A stretch of DNA of 64,000 bases, taken from contig JALDQW010000001.1 in assembly GCA_031316255.1 (NCBI GenBank), forward strand, positions 2,699,485-2,763,484, given 5' to 3'. Under the pieces are notes generated by a model. The model was given only the letters and a program-made list of their open reading frames with translations, was not told the origin of the DNA and searched no databases. A program made the translations under genes and the position numbers. Within the stretch, counting starts at the first letter, position 1. The number at the start of each line of letters is the position of its first letter. Positions 1 to 6,899 of this stretch are shown one piece after another. The DNA comes from Nitrosomonas sp. (GTDB taxonomy: Bacteria; Pseudomonadota; Gammaproteobacteria; Burkholderiales; Nitrosomonadaceae).

Positions 1-574
1 CATGGATTTGATTGTCACTCCACACACTGGCGCTTCCCCCAGCTACTTTTGAGCCAATGACGGTATTCGATGAAAAAATTTGCGCCAGTTCGCTCAGGCT
101 TCGTTTGGGGCGTGAACGGTCATCTAACGCAATATGGGTGGCAACAAGCACTTCGCCAGGTAAACTGGCCAGCCATTTATGCGGTAGACGTTTGATTGGC
201 GGCTGTTCAAAAGGGATTTCAAAAGTGCTCGCCTGATAAACCGTGTAGGTTGAATATTCGGTATGCCGTTCCCAGCGCAATTGTAATTCACCCAGGTGTG
301 CGGTGAATTCGTTTTCATGATTATTGGGCGGTGAAATATTATATTGCTCGCATAATTCGGCGACCAGTTGCCGTTCCTGATCTACCGATTGCCGGTCAGA
401 CAGCAAGACCAAATGAGAAAGCTGTGCGGGTATTGTGAGTAATTCATAGGCGATTGCATTGAGCTCGCTATATAGCTCTGTTCTTTGCGGATATTGAATA
501 ATGCCCAGCGAATTGCGTGTCCGGTCATGTTCAGACTGGGGGGTTGGTTGTAACGGCGAAGTATCAGGATTCAT
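1..574 (-). CDS. DUF3422 family protein, 3' end outside window
   Basis: I translated the minus strand from the ATG at 574; the frame stays open for 191 codons and runs off the window edge. The N-terminal half has the family pattern: a short region ending in a LSHLVLLSD-like segment, then LRWERHTEYSTYTVYQ, the usual RWERHTEFxTYxF signature of DUF3422. The biochemical role of the family is not known to me; many members end in a membrane segment, which would lie outside the window. It is the last visible gene of a five-gene minus-strand run and starts 6 nt after the stop of the DUF2182 gene, so it is probably co-transcribed. Family assignment is from motif memory, not a search. Confidence 0.8.
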   Translation of the reverse strand, partial: MNPDTSPLQPTPQSEHDRTRNSLGIIQYPQRTELYSELNAIAYELLTIPAQLSHLVLLSDRQSVDQERQLVAELCEQYNISPPNNHENEFTAHLGELQLRWERHTEYSTYTVYQASTFEIPFEQPPIKRLPHKWLASLPGEVLVATHIALDDRSRPKRSLSELAQIFSSNTVIGSKVAGGSASVWSDNQIH

Positions 575-580
575 AGAAAT

Positions 581-1336
581 TCACGATGATGTTTGAAAAA
601 GCCAGATACCCCATACTATAAACAGAATGCCAATTATTTTGGAAAAAAACTGATGATGACCGGGGGTGATTTTTTCAATAAACACCAGCAATGTAATAAA
701 AACCATGCCCAACAGGTTCATTACGCCGACAGCAAACATGAGAAGCATTTGTGCCCAGCAACAACCCAGGCACATGCCGCCGTGCTTCAAACCCATCCGG
801 AATGCGCCTGTGGTATCTTCCCGCCATTCCGTCAATAAGAATCCCATTGGCGTGCGGCAGGACTGAAGAAAATTGTTTTTTTGCGGTGTGAACTGGTAGA
901 TACCCGCCAGCAGAAAGATGATAGCCGCCATCAGTTCATGGCGGACATCCATCATCGGCGTTAAAAACTGCAAACCATGCAGTTGCCACTGTAACAGCGT
1001 CAAAGCAATACTGAATACCAGCCAGACCAGAAGATAAGCCAATGCAAACAGGAAACCGTAGGGGTGTGCGGTTTGATACCGCTTTTCGCAGATTTTTGTA
1101 TAGACCAGAATCATCGGAATGGCTGAGGGCAGCATCATTGCGGCCATCATGACGGCCCACATCACGTAAACCAGCCAGAAATCCATCCATTGCCATGCGG
1201 CTGTATCGGAAGGCGGCATCCACATTTCCGACATCGGCAGCGACGTCATCTGCCAGTGCTGAAAATAAAGATAACACCAGGAGGCGATAATAACGGCCAG
1301 CAGGGAAATAAAAATAATGGCCTGATTTCTTGACAT
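581..1336 (-). CDS. DUF2182 multi-pass membrane protein
   Basis: A 251-residue integral membrane protein with about five or six hydrophobic segments. Residues 60-76 (WAVMMAAMMLPSAIPMI) and 182-197 (GLKHGGMCLGCCWAQM) match the DUF2182 pattern: a Met-rich helix and a GxxCxGCCW motif, often described as a predicted metal-binding membrane protein. Substrate and metal are unproven. The DUF1326 gene directly upstream has its own CNCxxxCPC motif, and the two families are commonly neighbours, so a joint metal-related role is inferred. Length is normal for the family and no frame defects are seen. Confidence 0.85.
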   Translation of the reverse strand: MSRNQAIIFISLLAVIIASWCYLYFQHWQMTSLPMSEMWMPPSDTAAWQWMDFWLVYVMWAVMMAAMMLPSAIPMILVYTKICEKRYQTAHPYGFLFALAYLLVWLVFSIALTLLQWQLHGLQFLTPMMDVRHELMAAIIFLLAGIYQFTPQKNNFLQSCRTPMGFLLTEWREDTTGAFRMGLKHGGMCLGCCWAQMLLMFAVGVMNLLGMVFITLLVFIEKITPGHHQFFSKIIGILFIVWGIWLFQTSS

Positions 1337-1391
1337 GCGCTGGCGAGGAAATAGCCGGATTTAAAAATCCGGCATGGTTATATCTGGAATG

Positions 1392-2000
1392 TCAGGGTTG
1401 ATAGGTGAATTGTGAATAATAACTGTTGCGCTCAGAGAATTTCCAGGCTTTGTCATAATCATGGAATTCATAATTGACTGAACGGGCGACAACCGCCGGA
1501 TGGCTGGTGACCACGCATAAGGGTGGATTATCGATGGTTGATTCGCCGCCTTTGATACCCTGAATGCTTTCAACTTTCATATCTACGATCTCGGGTATTG
1601 TCAGTTCACGCTTATTACCGTCTATCCGGTAATCTATTTTGACTTTTTTGATACCCCATATTTCGGTGACAAAGCTCATGAGTACAGCAGGGTGTCCGCC
1701 ATGCTTGCCGCTGAAAATTTGTACGATGGCTTCAAATTGCGAATCGCTGGCGCGTTCATCAATATATAACGCCGCCTGCCAGTTACCGTCTTTCATATGT
1801 CCAGGAGAAAAACAGGCCAGTGCGACATTCAAACCATCGAGCGTTTCGCCATTTAAATGGCCGTTTTCGATATGCCAGGCAACGAACAGCTTACAGTTGC
1901 CTTCCGAAGGGGGTTGAAACCAGACACAAGGACATGCGGTTTCACAATTGCAGGCTTCAAAATAACTGCCTTGTATATTCCAGTCTGTAGAAGTATTCAT
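1392..2000 (-). CDS. DUF1326 domain-containing protein
   Basis: The frame is also open to an ATG at 2018, but I prefer the ATG at 2000. It has GGAA six bases upstream, while the outer ATG follows an A/T stretch with no ribosome-binding site. From 2000 the protein is 202 residues. The N-terminus carries the family hallmark CNCETACPCVW followed by a conserved C, then a beta-rich body with GxLDGLNVALACFSPGHM-like and GKHGG elements. DUF1326 has no established reaction; the Cys cluster suggests metal or redox chemistry, which is inference. The gene lies 55 nt upstream of the DUF2182 gene, the usual partner. Confidence 0.82.
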   Translation of the reverse strand: MNTSTDWNIQGSYFEACNCETACPCVWFQPPSEGNCKLFVAWHIENGHLNGETLDGLNVALACFSPGHMKDGNWQAALYIDERASDSQFEAIVQIFSGKHGGHPAVLMSFVTEIWGIKKVKIDYRIDGNKRELTIPEIVDMKVESIQGIKGGESTIDNPPLCVVTSHPAVVARSVNYEFHDYDKAWKFSERNSYYSQFTYQP

Positions 2001-2066
2001 AGTGTATTCCGGGGTCATTTGTATAATAATTTGTTATCAGGGTTAAAATGGTTCGTGAAACAGTTC

Positions 2067-2801
2067 CTAAAACGGCTCCTTATAAGGCCGCAAATCGAGT
2101 TCGTGGGTCCAGGCGCTGCGTGGCTGCTGATGAATCGCCCAATAGGTCTGAGTGATCGCTTCCAGTTGCAATAACCCATCGTCGCCTTTGGTTTTGACAT
2201 ACTCGGGAAACTGCTGGCGTGCGCGTTCTCCATTGATCACGCCGTCGATCACTGTATGTACTACATGAACGCCTTGCGGTGAAAATTCTCTTGCAAGACC
2301 CTGCGCCAGCACTCTTAATCCCGCCTTGGCGGCAGCGAATGCAGTAAAAGGCGGCTTTGCCCTGAGTGAACCGGTAGCGCCGGTAAAGAAAACCGTGCCT
2401 TGTTTCTGAGCCTGCATGATCGCCATTAATGGTTTGGCAAATAAAAATGCGCCCAGGCAATTCTGTTGCCACAATGTTGTAAACGTTTCAACGCTGGTTT
2501 CCAGAAAAGGCGAGGGGAGATTGCTGTCGACATTGTAAGCAGCAATCTGGATTTTATCATTACGGGCACGAATGGTATCGAACAGCCGGTTAACATCTTT
2601 TTCAGCCGTGATATCGGCAACAGCCGGGGTGGCATTGCCGCCCGATTGCCGGATTCCATTTGCAACAACGTTCAGTTTGTCTTCATTGCGTCCCGCAATG
2701 AAGACATGCAATCCATTTTCAGCAAAACGGCGCGCTAATGCGGCGCCCAAGCCTCGTTCAGGCCCGACGCCGACGACTATGGCAGAACCCGAAGCCGCCA
2801 T
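2067..2801 (-). CDS. SDR-family oxidoreductase with atypical active site
   Basis: This 244-residue protein has the Rossmann fold of short-chain dehydrogenase/reductases. The nucleotide-binding turn is at residues 11-19 (GVGPERGLG), a variant of TGxxxGxG. An acidic D-I pair follows beta-3 (VADIT, about 61-65), and the substrate serine lies in FFTGATGSL near residue 145. The catalytic YxxxK is replaced by F155-AAA-K159, and the usual NNAG is AYNVD. Such Phe variants recur in one SDR subgroup, so this need not be decay, but classical Tyr-dependent hydride chemistry is doubtful. It starts 3 nt after the methyltransferase stop, so the two are probably translated together. The substrate is unknown. 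Confidence 0.85.
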   Translation of the reverse strand: MAASGSAIVVGVGPERGLGAALARRFAENGLHVFIAGRNEDKLNVVANGIRQSGGNATPAVADITAEKDVNRLFDTIRARNDKIQIAAYNVDSNLPSPFLETSVETFTTLWQQNCLGAFLFAKPLMAIMQAQKQGTVFFTGATGSLRAKPPFTAFAAAKAGLRVLAQGLAREFSPQGVHVVHTVIDGVINGERARQQFPEYVKTKGDDGLLQLEAITQTYWAIHQQPRSAWTHELDLRPYKEPF

Positions 2802-2804
2802 GGA

Positions 2805-3458
2805 TTATTTTTTACCGAATATTAATGAAAAATTATTGCTCGGCATATCGATGATTTCTTTCAGTTCCATGCCATGATTGCCAGCCGCTTTTTTTAGATC
2901 GGCAATATCTTTCAGGCCCCATTCCATTACGCCGGCAGAACTCAACGTTTCATGAAATTCCCTGTTGGAGTCTGTGGTGAACCTGCCTTCAATCTGGAAC
3001 GGACCATAGATCAGCATAAAGCCGTCATCTTTCAATAGCTGTGATGCGCATTTCATCATGCCGTCAGCTATGGAGATGGGCGCAACCTGGAAGATATTAA
3101 TGCAAAAAATTGCGGCAAATGATTTTTCCGGGCCTGGATTGAACCAAGTATCCGGATCGGTCAAATCCAGATGCACCGGATCTGCAATATTGTCATTGCC
3201 TTGCTGGCTTGTCAGGTTCTTGATGTTATCAAAAACCTCAATATCCCTGTCGGATGGATGAAAATGCAAATGCTCGAAATGCGGCGCAAAATAATTAAGA
3301 TGCATGCCGCTGCCGCTGGCCATTTCCAGAACTCGTTCGGGATCTTTGGGCAGTTTCTCTTTCAAAACGCCTAAGATAGGCTCACGGTTACGCCCGCCAG
3401 CCCAGGCAACGTATTCGCTGAGTGGATGCGGGTCTAATGGTGGTATTTCCTGATTCAT
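2805..3458 (-). CDS. DUF938 SAM-dependent methyltransferase-like protein
   Basis: A 217-residue class I methyltransferase-like protein. Residues 45-55 hold the SAM-binding EMASGSGMHLN loop, followed by FAPHFEHLHFHPSDRD, the DUF938 signature (ASGTGQHxxYFAxxxPxLxxxPSD). The later FCINIFQVAPI and LKDDGFMLIYGPF segments fit the rest of the family. The methyl acceptor is unknown. It is the first gene of the five-gene minus-strand run. AAGGA lies seven bases before the ATG at 3458, supporting this start. Some plant and animal relatives are also annotated only as methyltransferase-like. Confidence 0.87.
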   Translation of the reverse strand: MNQEIPPLDPHPLSEYVAWAGGRNREPILGVLKEKLPKDPERVLEMASGSGMHLNYFAPHFEHLHFHPSDRDIEVFDNIKNLTSQQGNDNIADPVHLDLTDPDTWFNPGPEKSFAAIFCINIFQVAPISIADGMMKCASQLLKDDGFMLIYGPFQIEGRFTTDSNREFHETLSSAGVMEWGLKDIADLKKAAGNHGMELKEIIDMPSNNFSLIFGKK

Positions 3459-3839
3459 GTCATTTTCCTTTTAAGCTTGTTTCCATGACTAAAAGCTTAA
3501 CAGTATAAGGCAGTATAGCCAATACTTTTAAAGCTAGAATGTGAAAACCATGTGCAGGTTTTCGCGAGACAAGACTGATGGAATATATGACTTCAGAATG
3601 CCAAATATATGGCTTCTCTATGAGTTTTGCCTGCGCTGGCGGATATTCTGATCGTTCTTTGGTGTGTTTTGTCAGCTTCGGGTTTCAGAACCCCGGAAGG
3701 TAAAACTAACTTAAAAAACGGTTGCCAACCACGCAATAAATTTCGATTGGAAAATATTTTGAAAGTGGCCTTTAGAAAGCTGTATTGCGGTTTCGCTTCT
3801 GCAGGCCACCTGGTGATTTTTCGGGAATTTCGGTTCGAA
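3459..3839. other. Gene-free stretch between the methyltransferase and HU genes
   Basis: No convincing coding frame: the open frame on the plus strand here mostly mirrors the HU gene. The part next to 3458 should hold the promoter of the minus-strand operon; TATACT-like hexamers occur around 3500-3525 but I cannot define a -35/-10 pair. An imperfect inverted repeat with GGGTT/AACCC arms lies near 3675-3700 and could act as a terminator for the HU transcript. Confidence 0.5.
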
Positions 3840-4175
3840 CTATTTCTTTTTCACTGCTTTTTTAACCGGTTTCGCAGCTTTGGCGGCACGCGGCAGTTTG
3901 CCGGAAGCGGTCGAATCCGCCAATGCCTTTCCTGCTTTGAACTTCACGACTTTTTTGGCGGGAATTTTCATCGGACTGCCGTTTGCCGGATTGCGGCCTT
4001 CCCGAGCTGCACGTTTGGTTACAGAAAATGTGCCGAAGCCGATTAACTGAACACTACTGCCGCCAGCCAGCTCTTTTTGAACAACATCAATCAATCCATT
4101 GAGCATCGTTGCTGTTTGCGCCTTGGAAGTATTGGAACGGGTTGCAATTGCATCAATCAATTCGGTTTTGTTCAT
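3840..4175 (-). CDS. HU-family DNA-binding protein with Lys/Ala tail
   Basis: The 111-residue protein begins MNKTELIDAIA and carries the HU/IHF core through residue ~90, including the GFGTFSV strand and the GRNPANGSPMKIPAKK beta-arm with the conserved Pro that intercalates into DNA. The last ~20 residues (AAKAAKPVKKAVKKK) are a basic, histone-H1-like tail absent from Escherichia coli HU. It should bind and bend DNA as a nucleoid protein. GGAG lies eight bases before the ATG. Monocistronic by spacing. It could be an HU-like paralogue rather than the main HU, since several often coexist in betaproteobacteria. Confidence 0.93.
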   Translation of the reverse strand: MNKTELIDAIATRSNTSKAQTATMLNGLIDVVQKELAGGSSVQLIGFGTFSVTKRAAREGRNPANGSPMKIPAKKVVKFKAGKALADSTASGKLPRAAKAAKPVKKAVKKK

Positions 4176-4524
4176 TTGAAGGACTCCAATCAGTGATTAT
4201 AGAAGTGATTAGTAATGTATCAGTATATAATTTTAGAAATCAATAACTTTCGTATGATTTTTGCATAAATGACGAAAAAAATGTGTTTTATTTGCAAAAA
4301 ACAGACAAAAATCAAGCCGGTCCGGGTAAAACATGCATGCTGCGGGGCATTTTAACCAAAACACACGTTGCCGGGTTTGCGGAAAATCAAACAGGTTGAA
4401 AATATGAAAACGGCGCATGATTTTATCATTTCTACGCTGCTTACTTTGTGGATACGGTGTCTTTAAAAATATCCGGTAGATGCAAGAGTACAGTTGAATC
4501 GGCAAGTTCTAGATTCCGTCCAAT
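4176..4524. other. Gene-free AT-rich stretch upstream of the HU gene
   Basis: About 350 bp of low-GC sequence between the HU start and the DUF1840 stop. A 90-codon minus-strand frame at 4233-4505 has no ribosome-binding site, no recognisable family and a composition unlike neighbouring proteins, so I do not call it. The region presumably holds the HU promoter. Confidence 0.5.
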
Positions 4525-4827
4525 TCATTCCCACATCAAATCACAATCTGCGGCTATTGCTTCAGTCAATAAATTAATCAGGGGTATGGCGCGATGCGTT
4601 GTGCTTATGGCAGGTTTTTTGTCATCATCGTCTTCATCCTTGTCGGTTGGCGGCGGTGCTTTTTCATTGGCTAAAGCATTCTTTAATCGGCTTAGTGCCT
4701 GTGGCAAATCTTCTGCAAGGATAGCGCCAGGTATGGTTTCGCTGTGTCCCATCATTTTGATCATCTGCAGCGCAACATCACCAAACATGGCGATATTGCC
4801 AACATCCGTTTTAAATGTCACCAACAT
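4525..4827 (-). CDS. DUF1840 domain-containing protein
   Basis: A 100-residue soluble protein starting MLVTFKTDVGNIAMFGDVA, with the family elements MFGDVALQMIKMMGHSETIPGAI near the N-terminus and PLINLLTEA at the C-terminus. The centre (about residues 55-75) is an acidic, low-complexity linker rich in Asp, Glu and Lys. Such proteins are common in betaproteobacteria; no function is established. GAGGA lies about seven bases upstream of the ATG. It is divergent from the FGE-like gene at 5023, so the 195 bp between them probably contains back-to-back promoters. Confidence 0.85.
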   Translation of the reverse strand: MLVTFKTDVGNIAMFGDVALQMIKMMGHSETIPGAILAEDLPQALSRLKNALANEKAPPPTDKDEDDDDKKPAISTTHRAIPLINLLTEAIAADCDLMWE

Positions 4828-5022
4828 GTTGTTTTCCTCAAGTCAAAAATGAATAATATATTCGCAAGCAGAAGGGCGCACAAGACCGGTAAATGCGTGT
4901 CTTGCATCTTGCCTGGCGGCACGATACGCTTAACATATCGATCAAGATACTGCTATGGGCAGCGAGTTTTCTATTATGCATCATTTCTGCCGCTTTTTCT
5001 CTACACTCAACACTGCGAATCG

Positions 5023-5751
5023 ATGAACTCAAACCACATGGAACATCAGAAAGATAACCAGATTGCTTTTCCAGATCTTGAACTCGTTTTCGTCGAAGGC
5101 GGCAGCTTTACGATGGGCGACAACGAGAGTAAATATAATTTTGAAAAACCCGCGCATCAGGTTGCAGTCGCTTCTTTTTATATGGGTCGGTATCCGGTCA
5201 CGCAGCGTTTGTGGCAAGCTGTTATGGACAAGAATCCGTCCATGTTTCAAGGTGAGATGCGGCCGGTCGAACAGGTTTCCTGGGACGATGCACAGGTTTT
5301 TATTGAACAACTGAACGCTGTGACCGGCAAAACCTTCCGCTTGCCGACAGAGGCGCAATGGGAATATGCGGCGCGCGGTGGCAAATACAGCCAGGGTTAT
5401 ACTTTTGCTGGCAGCGACAAACTGAAACAGGTTGGCTGGTATGATGAAAACAGCAATGGCGAGACGCATGACGTCGGCTTGCTGCTTGCCAATGAGCTGG
5501 ATATTTACGATCTGAGCGGCAATGTACGGGAATGGTGCGAGGATGATTATCACCCCAACTATGAGGGCGCGCCAAAAGATGGTTCGGCCTGGATTGATAC
5601 GCCCAGAGGTGAGGGCCGTGTTCTTCGCGGCGGCAGCAATTTCCACAAGGCCTTGCACTGCCGCTCCACGTTCCGGCGCAGGTACCATCCGGCCGATCGT
5701 CGCAGCAACTTCGGATTCCGGCTGGTCCTTCCCTTCCAGTCAGTGGGTTAG
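5023..5751 (+). CDS. Formylglycine-generating-enzyme-fold (SUMF1) protein, copy 1
   Basis: The frame is open far upstream, but homology to copy 2 begins only at LELVFVEGG, so I take the ATG at 5023 (242 residues); the ATG at 5038 is an alternative. The fold is shown by FVEGGSFTMGDNES, PVTQRLWQAVM, VSWDDAQVFIEQLN, FRLPTEAQWEYAARGG, DLSGNVREWCEDDY and the terminal RVLRGG...GFRLV. True formylglycine-generating enzymes use two closely spaced Cys near the C-terminus; only one (in LHCRS) is visible here, so oxidase activity is doubtful and a ligand-binding role is more likely. By hand count it matches copy 2 at about 83% over the core but only about 42% over the 26-residue C-terminal loop region. 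Confidence 0.85.
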   Translation: MNSNHMEHQKDNQIAFPDLELVFVEGGSFTMGDNESKYNFEKPAHQVAVASFYMGRYPVTQRLWQAVMDKNPSMFQGEMRPVEQVSWDDAQVFIEQLNAVTGKTFRLPTEAQWEYAARGGKYSQGYTFAGSDKLKQVGWYDENSNGETHDVGLLLANELDIYDLSGNVREWCEDDYHPNYEGAPKDGSAWIDTPRGEGRVLRGGSNFHKALHCRSTFRRRYHPADRRSNFGFRLVLPFQSVG

Positions 5752-5970
5752 TCACTTCGGCTTTCCCTTGAGCAAAAGAAAACGAGCCGTTGTGGCCGGG
5801 CAAGCAAGCGAGGAAGGGATGGCCGAGTGGCGCAGTCCGGTGAGCGCGGCGGGTCAAGGGTTTTAGGCGGGACTCAATAGAATTTTTAATAAAATATTCG
5901 GATGATGAAAATGAAAAAAATATCATACCAGTGTTATATTGCCCGAGTGGTTACCACAGAAACCTGAAAA
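5752..5970. other. Spacer between the FGE-like paralogues
   Basis: About 220 bp. The first half (to about 5870) is distinctly more GC-rich than the surroundings and has no recognisable gene; the second half is AT-rich and probably holds the promoter of copy 2. No reverse transcriptase or template repeat is present here. Confidence 0.4.
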
Positions 5971-6708
5971 ATGCATTTACCCACTCAAACAATAACGCTG
6001 TCTTCCGGTTTGTCCTTTGACCTCGTTTTCGTCGAAGGCGGCAACTTTTCGATGGGCGACAACGAGAGTGAATATAAATCCGAAAAACCCGCGCATCGGA
6101 TTGCAGTCGCTTCTTTTTATATCGGTCAGTTCCCGGTCACGCAGCGACTGTGGCAAGCTGTTATGGGAAATAACCCGTCTAGGTTTCAGGGAGAGCAGCG
6201 GCCTGTCGAACGGGTGTCCTGGGACGATGTCCAGGTTTTTATTGAAAAACTGAATGCCGAGACCGGCAAAACCTTCCGCTTGCCGACAGAAGTACAATGG
6301 GAATATGCGGCACGGGGTGGCCGATACAGCCAGGATTATGCTTACGCCGGAAGCGACAAACTGAAACAGGTAGGCTGGTACCAAGAAAACAGCGATGACG
6401 AGACGCATGACGTCGGTTTGCTGCTTGCCAACGAGCTGGATATTTACGATCTGAGTGGCAATGTATGGGAATGGTGTGAGGATGATTACCACCCCAACTA
6501 CGCGGGCGCGCCAAAAAATGGCTTGGCCTGGATTGACACGCCCAGGGGTGAGGACCGTGTTCTTCGTGGCGGTGGCGCCTTCAGCCTGGCGTTGGACTGT
6601 CGCTCCGCGAACCGATACAGGTTCCATCCGGACTATCGTGACAACGACATCGGTTTCCGGTTGGTCCTTCCCCTCCAGCTCACGGGAAAGCCGGATGGCT
6701 TCGACTGA
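5971..6708 (+). CDS. Formylglycine-generating-enzyme-fold (SUMF1) protein, copy 2
   Basis: A 245-residue tandem paralogue of the gene at 5023. The same fold elements are present in order: FVEGGNFSMGDNES, PVTQRLWQAVM, FRLPTEVQWEYAARGG, DLSGNVWEWCEDDY, and RVLRGG followed by GFRLVLP. Again only one of the two Cys of the copper/oxygen active site is visible (LDCRS). Between RVLRGG and GFRLV the two copies differ at 15 of 26 positions, many being Asn/Ser/Asp/Tyr/His/Arg exchanges typical of A-directed mutagenesis in diversity-generating retroelement targets. The following Roco gene starts about 190 nt downstream. No signal peptide. Confidence 0.87.
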   Translation: MHLPTQTITLSSGLSFDLVFVEGGNFSMGDNESEYKSEKPAHRIAVASFYIGQFPVTQRLWQAVMGNNPSRFQGEQRPVERVSWDDVQVFIEKLNAETGKTFRLPTEVQWEYAARGGRYSQDYAYAGSDKLKQVGWYQENSDDETHDVGLLLANELDIYDLSGNVWEWCEDDYHPNYAGAPKNGLAWIDTPRGEDRVLRGGGAFSLALDCRSANRYRFHPDYRDNDIGFRLVLPLQLTGKPDGFD

Positions 6709-6790
6709 ATAGGCGGTGGCCCTGTTTCCGGCAGTTGCATCGGGACAAAAAGGCAGCCAGTACTGGTTTCTGGTTTCTCTGGGTGGCGGT

Positions 6791-6842
6791 ATTGGTAACG
6801 GGTGTTGGCAGCCGGTATTACTAGACGGTATTGCTAGCCGGT
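6791..6842 (+). repeat. Four degenerate 13-bp tandem repeats
   Basis: Units read ATTGGTAACGGGT, GTTGGCAGCCGGT, ATTACTAGACGGT and ATTGCTAGCCGGT, each ending in GGT and sharing a TTN(5)CGGT-like core. A partial unit precedes them. The array lies in the leader between FGE copy 2 and the Roco start at 6900. Confidence 0.7.
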
Positions 6843-6899
6843 GTTGTTGGCTTTTGGCGAAGATTCCGCCGCTCATTTTTCAAAAAACAAACATACATC

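Noticed and set aside
4233..4505. 90-codon minus-strand frame
   Set aside because: No ribosome-binding site, no recognised family, AT-rich composition; probably chance.
5977..6876. Minus-strand 299-codon frame (and similar frames at 5029-5926) opposite the FGE-like genes
   Set aside because: Antisense shadows that occur in both paralogues because the plus-strand genes are similar; composition is not protein-like.
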